Below are positions 6,837 through 7,087 of a DNA stretch of 7,087 nt, piece after piece; position 1 is the stretch's first letter; every line of letters begins with the position of its first letter. The DNA is taken from positions 1 to 7,087 of the forward strand of contig DAOWAH010000080.1 of NCBI GenBank assembly GCA_030634675.1, written 5' to 3'. The notes beneath the pieces were generated by a model. It was not told the DNA's origin. It saw only the letters and a program-made list of their open reading frames with translations, and did not search any database. The position numbers and the translations under genes are program-made. Source of the DNA: Fidelibacterota bacterium (GTDB lineage Bacteria; Marinisomatota; Marinisomatia; Marinisomatales; TCS56).

Positions 6837-7087
6837 TTAACTTTCCTCCGTTTGATGCGTTAGTTTAAAAAACGGCAGATAGTTTTTTAAATCTTGCTCA
6901 ATGAAAATATTCATTCCCTTTGTCGTCAATGTGGCTCCGGAAATTTCATCGACCTGATGATAAGCTTCAGCTCTGGATTCATCTACGGTACCCTTTACAA
7001 TTTGAATACTGACCAACTTACCACTGGGATTAAATATCTGTTTGCCAACGAAATTGGAAGTAAACCAGTCCTTATCGATCTCGCCGC
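6837..7087 (-). CDS. nqrC: Na+-NQR subunit C, C-terminal part (partial, 5' end outside window)
   Basis: About 82 C-terminal residues are readable up to the TAA next to nqrD. The segment is the FMN-binding domain of NqrC. It contains VDEISGATLTTKGM, the SGAT-type flavinylation motif whose Thr receives FMN from ApbE through a phosphoester bond, and upstream a GEIDKDWF segment common before this motif. The protein ends in YLPFFKLTHQ-like sequence. NqrC is anchored in the inner membrane with the flavin domain facing the periplasm, so the lipoprotein ApbE is placed to modify it. RnfG carries a similar motif, but the nqrD-nqrE-nqrF context settles the identity. Confidence 0.95.
   Translation of the reverse strand, partial: GEIDKDWFTSNFVGKQIFNPSGKLVSIQIVKGTVDESRAEAYHQVDEISGATLTTKGMNIFIEQDLKNYLPFFKLTHQTEES

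Noticed and set aside
5594..7087. Reading of the right block as an Rnf complex instead of Na+-NQR
   Set aside because: NqrD/NqrE resemble RnfE/RnfA and NqrC resembles RnfG, but the following gene is a complete NqrF with ferredoxin, FAD and NADH domains. ApbE and NqrM also accompany it, so Na+-NQR is the right assignment.

Overview
The window carries most of a Na+-translocating NADH:quinone oxidoreductase (Na+-NQR) operon, its maturation factors and a neighbouring Na+/H+ antiporter operon. Na+-NQR is a respiratory sodium pump of Gram-negative-type bacteria, many of them marine or host-associated. By eye the base composition is moderately AT-rich and even across the genes, and nothing looks recently acquired. 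The sequence does not fix the taxon. An FCB-type or uncultured marine lineage would fit the style of NqrF, NqrM and the antiporter, but that is inference.

Layout. All large genes are on the minus strand, so transcription runs from the right edge to the left. Right block (about 7087 to 3306): the C-terminal end of nqrC, then nqrD, nqrE, nqrF and apbE, almost without gaps (0, 1 and 9 nt, then a 1-nt overlap). The start of nqrC, and nqrA and nqrB if they lie upstream, are outside the window. Middle (3305 to 2756): a 131-bp convergent spacer with a hairpin and a GC-rich block, then a small plus-strand gene that I identify as nqrM, then a divergent promoter region. Left block (2755 to 1): an NhaD-like/CitMHS_2 sodium:proton antiporter, a PduO-type cobalamin adenosyltransferase overlapping it by 1 nt, and after about 96 bp a DHH-family phosphoesterase (NrnA-like) cut by the left edge.

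How the genes fit together. NqrF takes electrons from NADH through FAD and a 2Fe-2S centre. NqrD and NqrE carry the intramembrane iron centre. NqrC carries a covalently bound FMN, and its SGAT attachment site is visible. ApbE is the flavin transferase that attaches FMN to Nqr subunits, and NqrM is needed for Na+-NQR maturation, probably for the NqrD/NqrE iron centre. The pump exports Na+, and the adjacent antiporter exchanges Na+ for H+, so the locus reads as a sodium-bioenergetics module. I see no clearly new system. The points worth a second look are the detached, oppositely oriented nqrM with its palindromic leader, the stop/start coupling of the antiporter with the B12 adenosyltransferase, and the structured convergent spacer.
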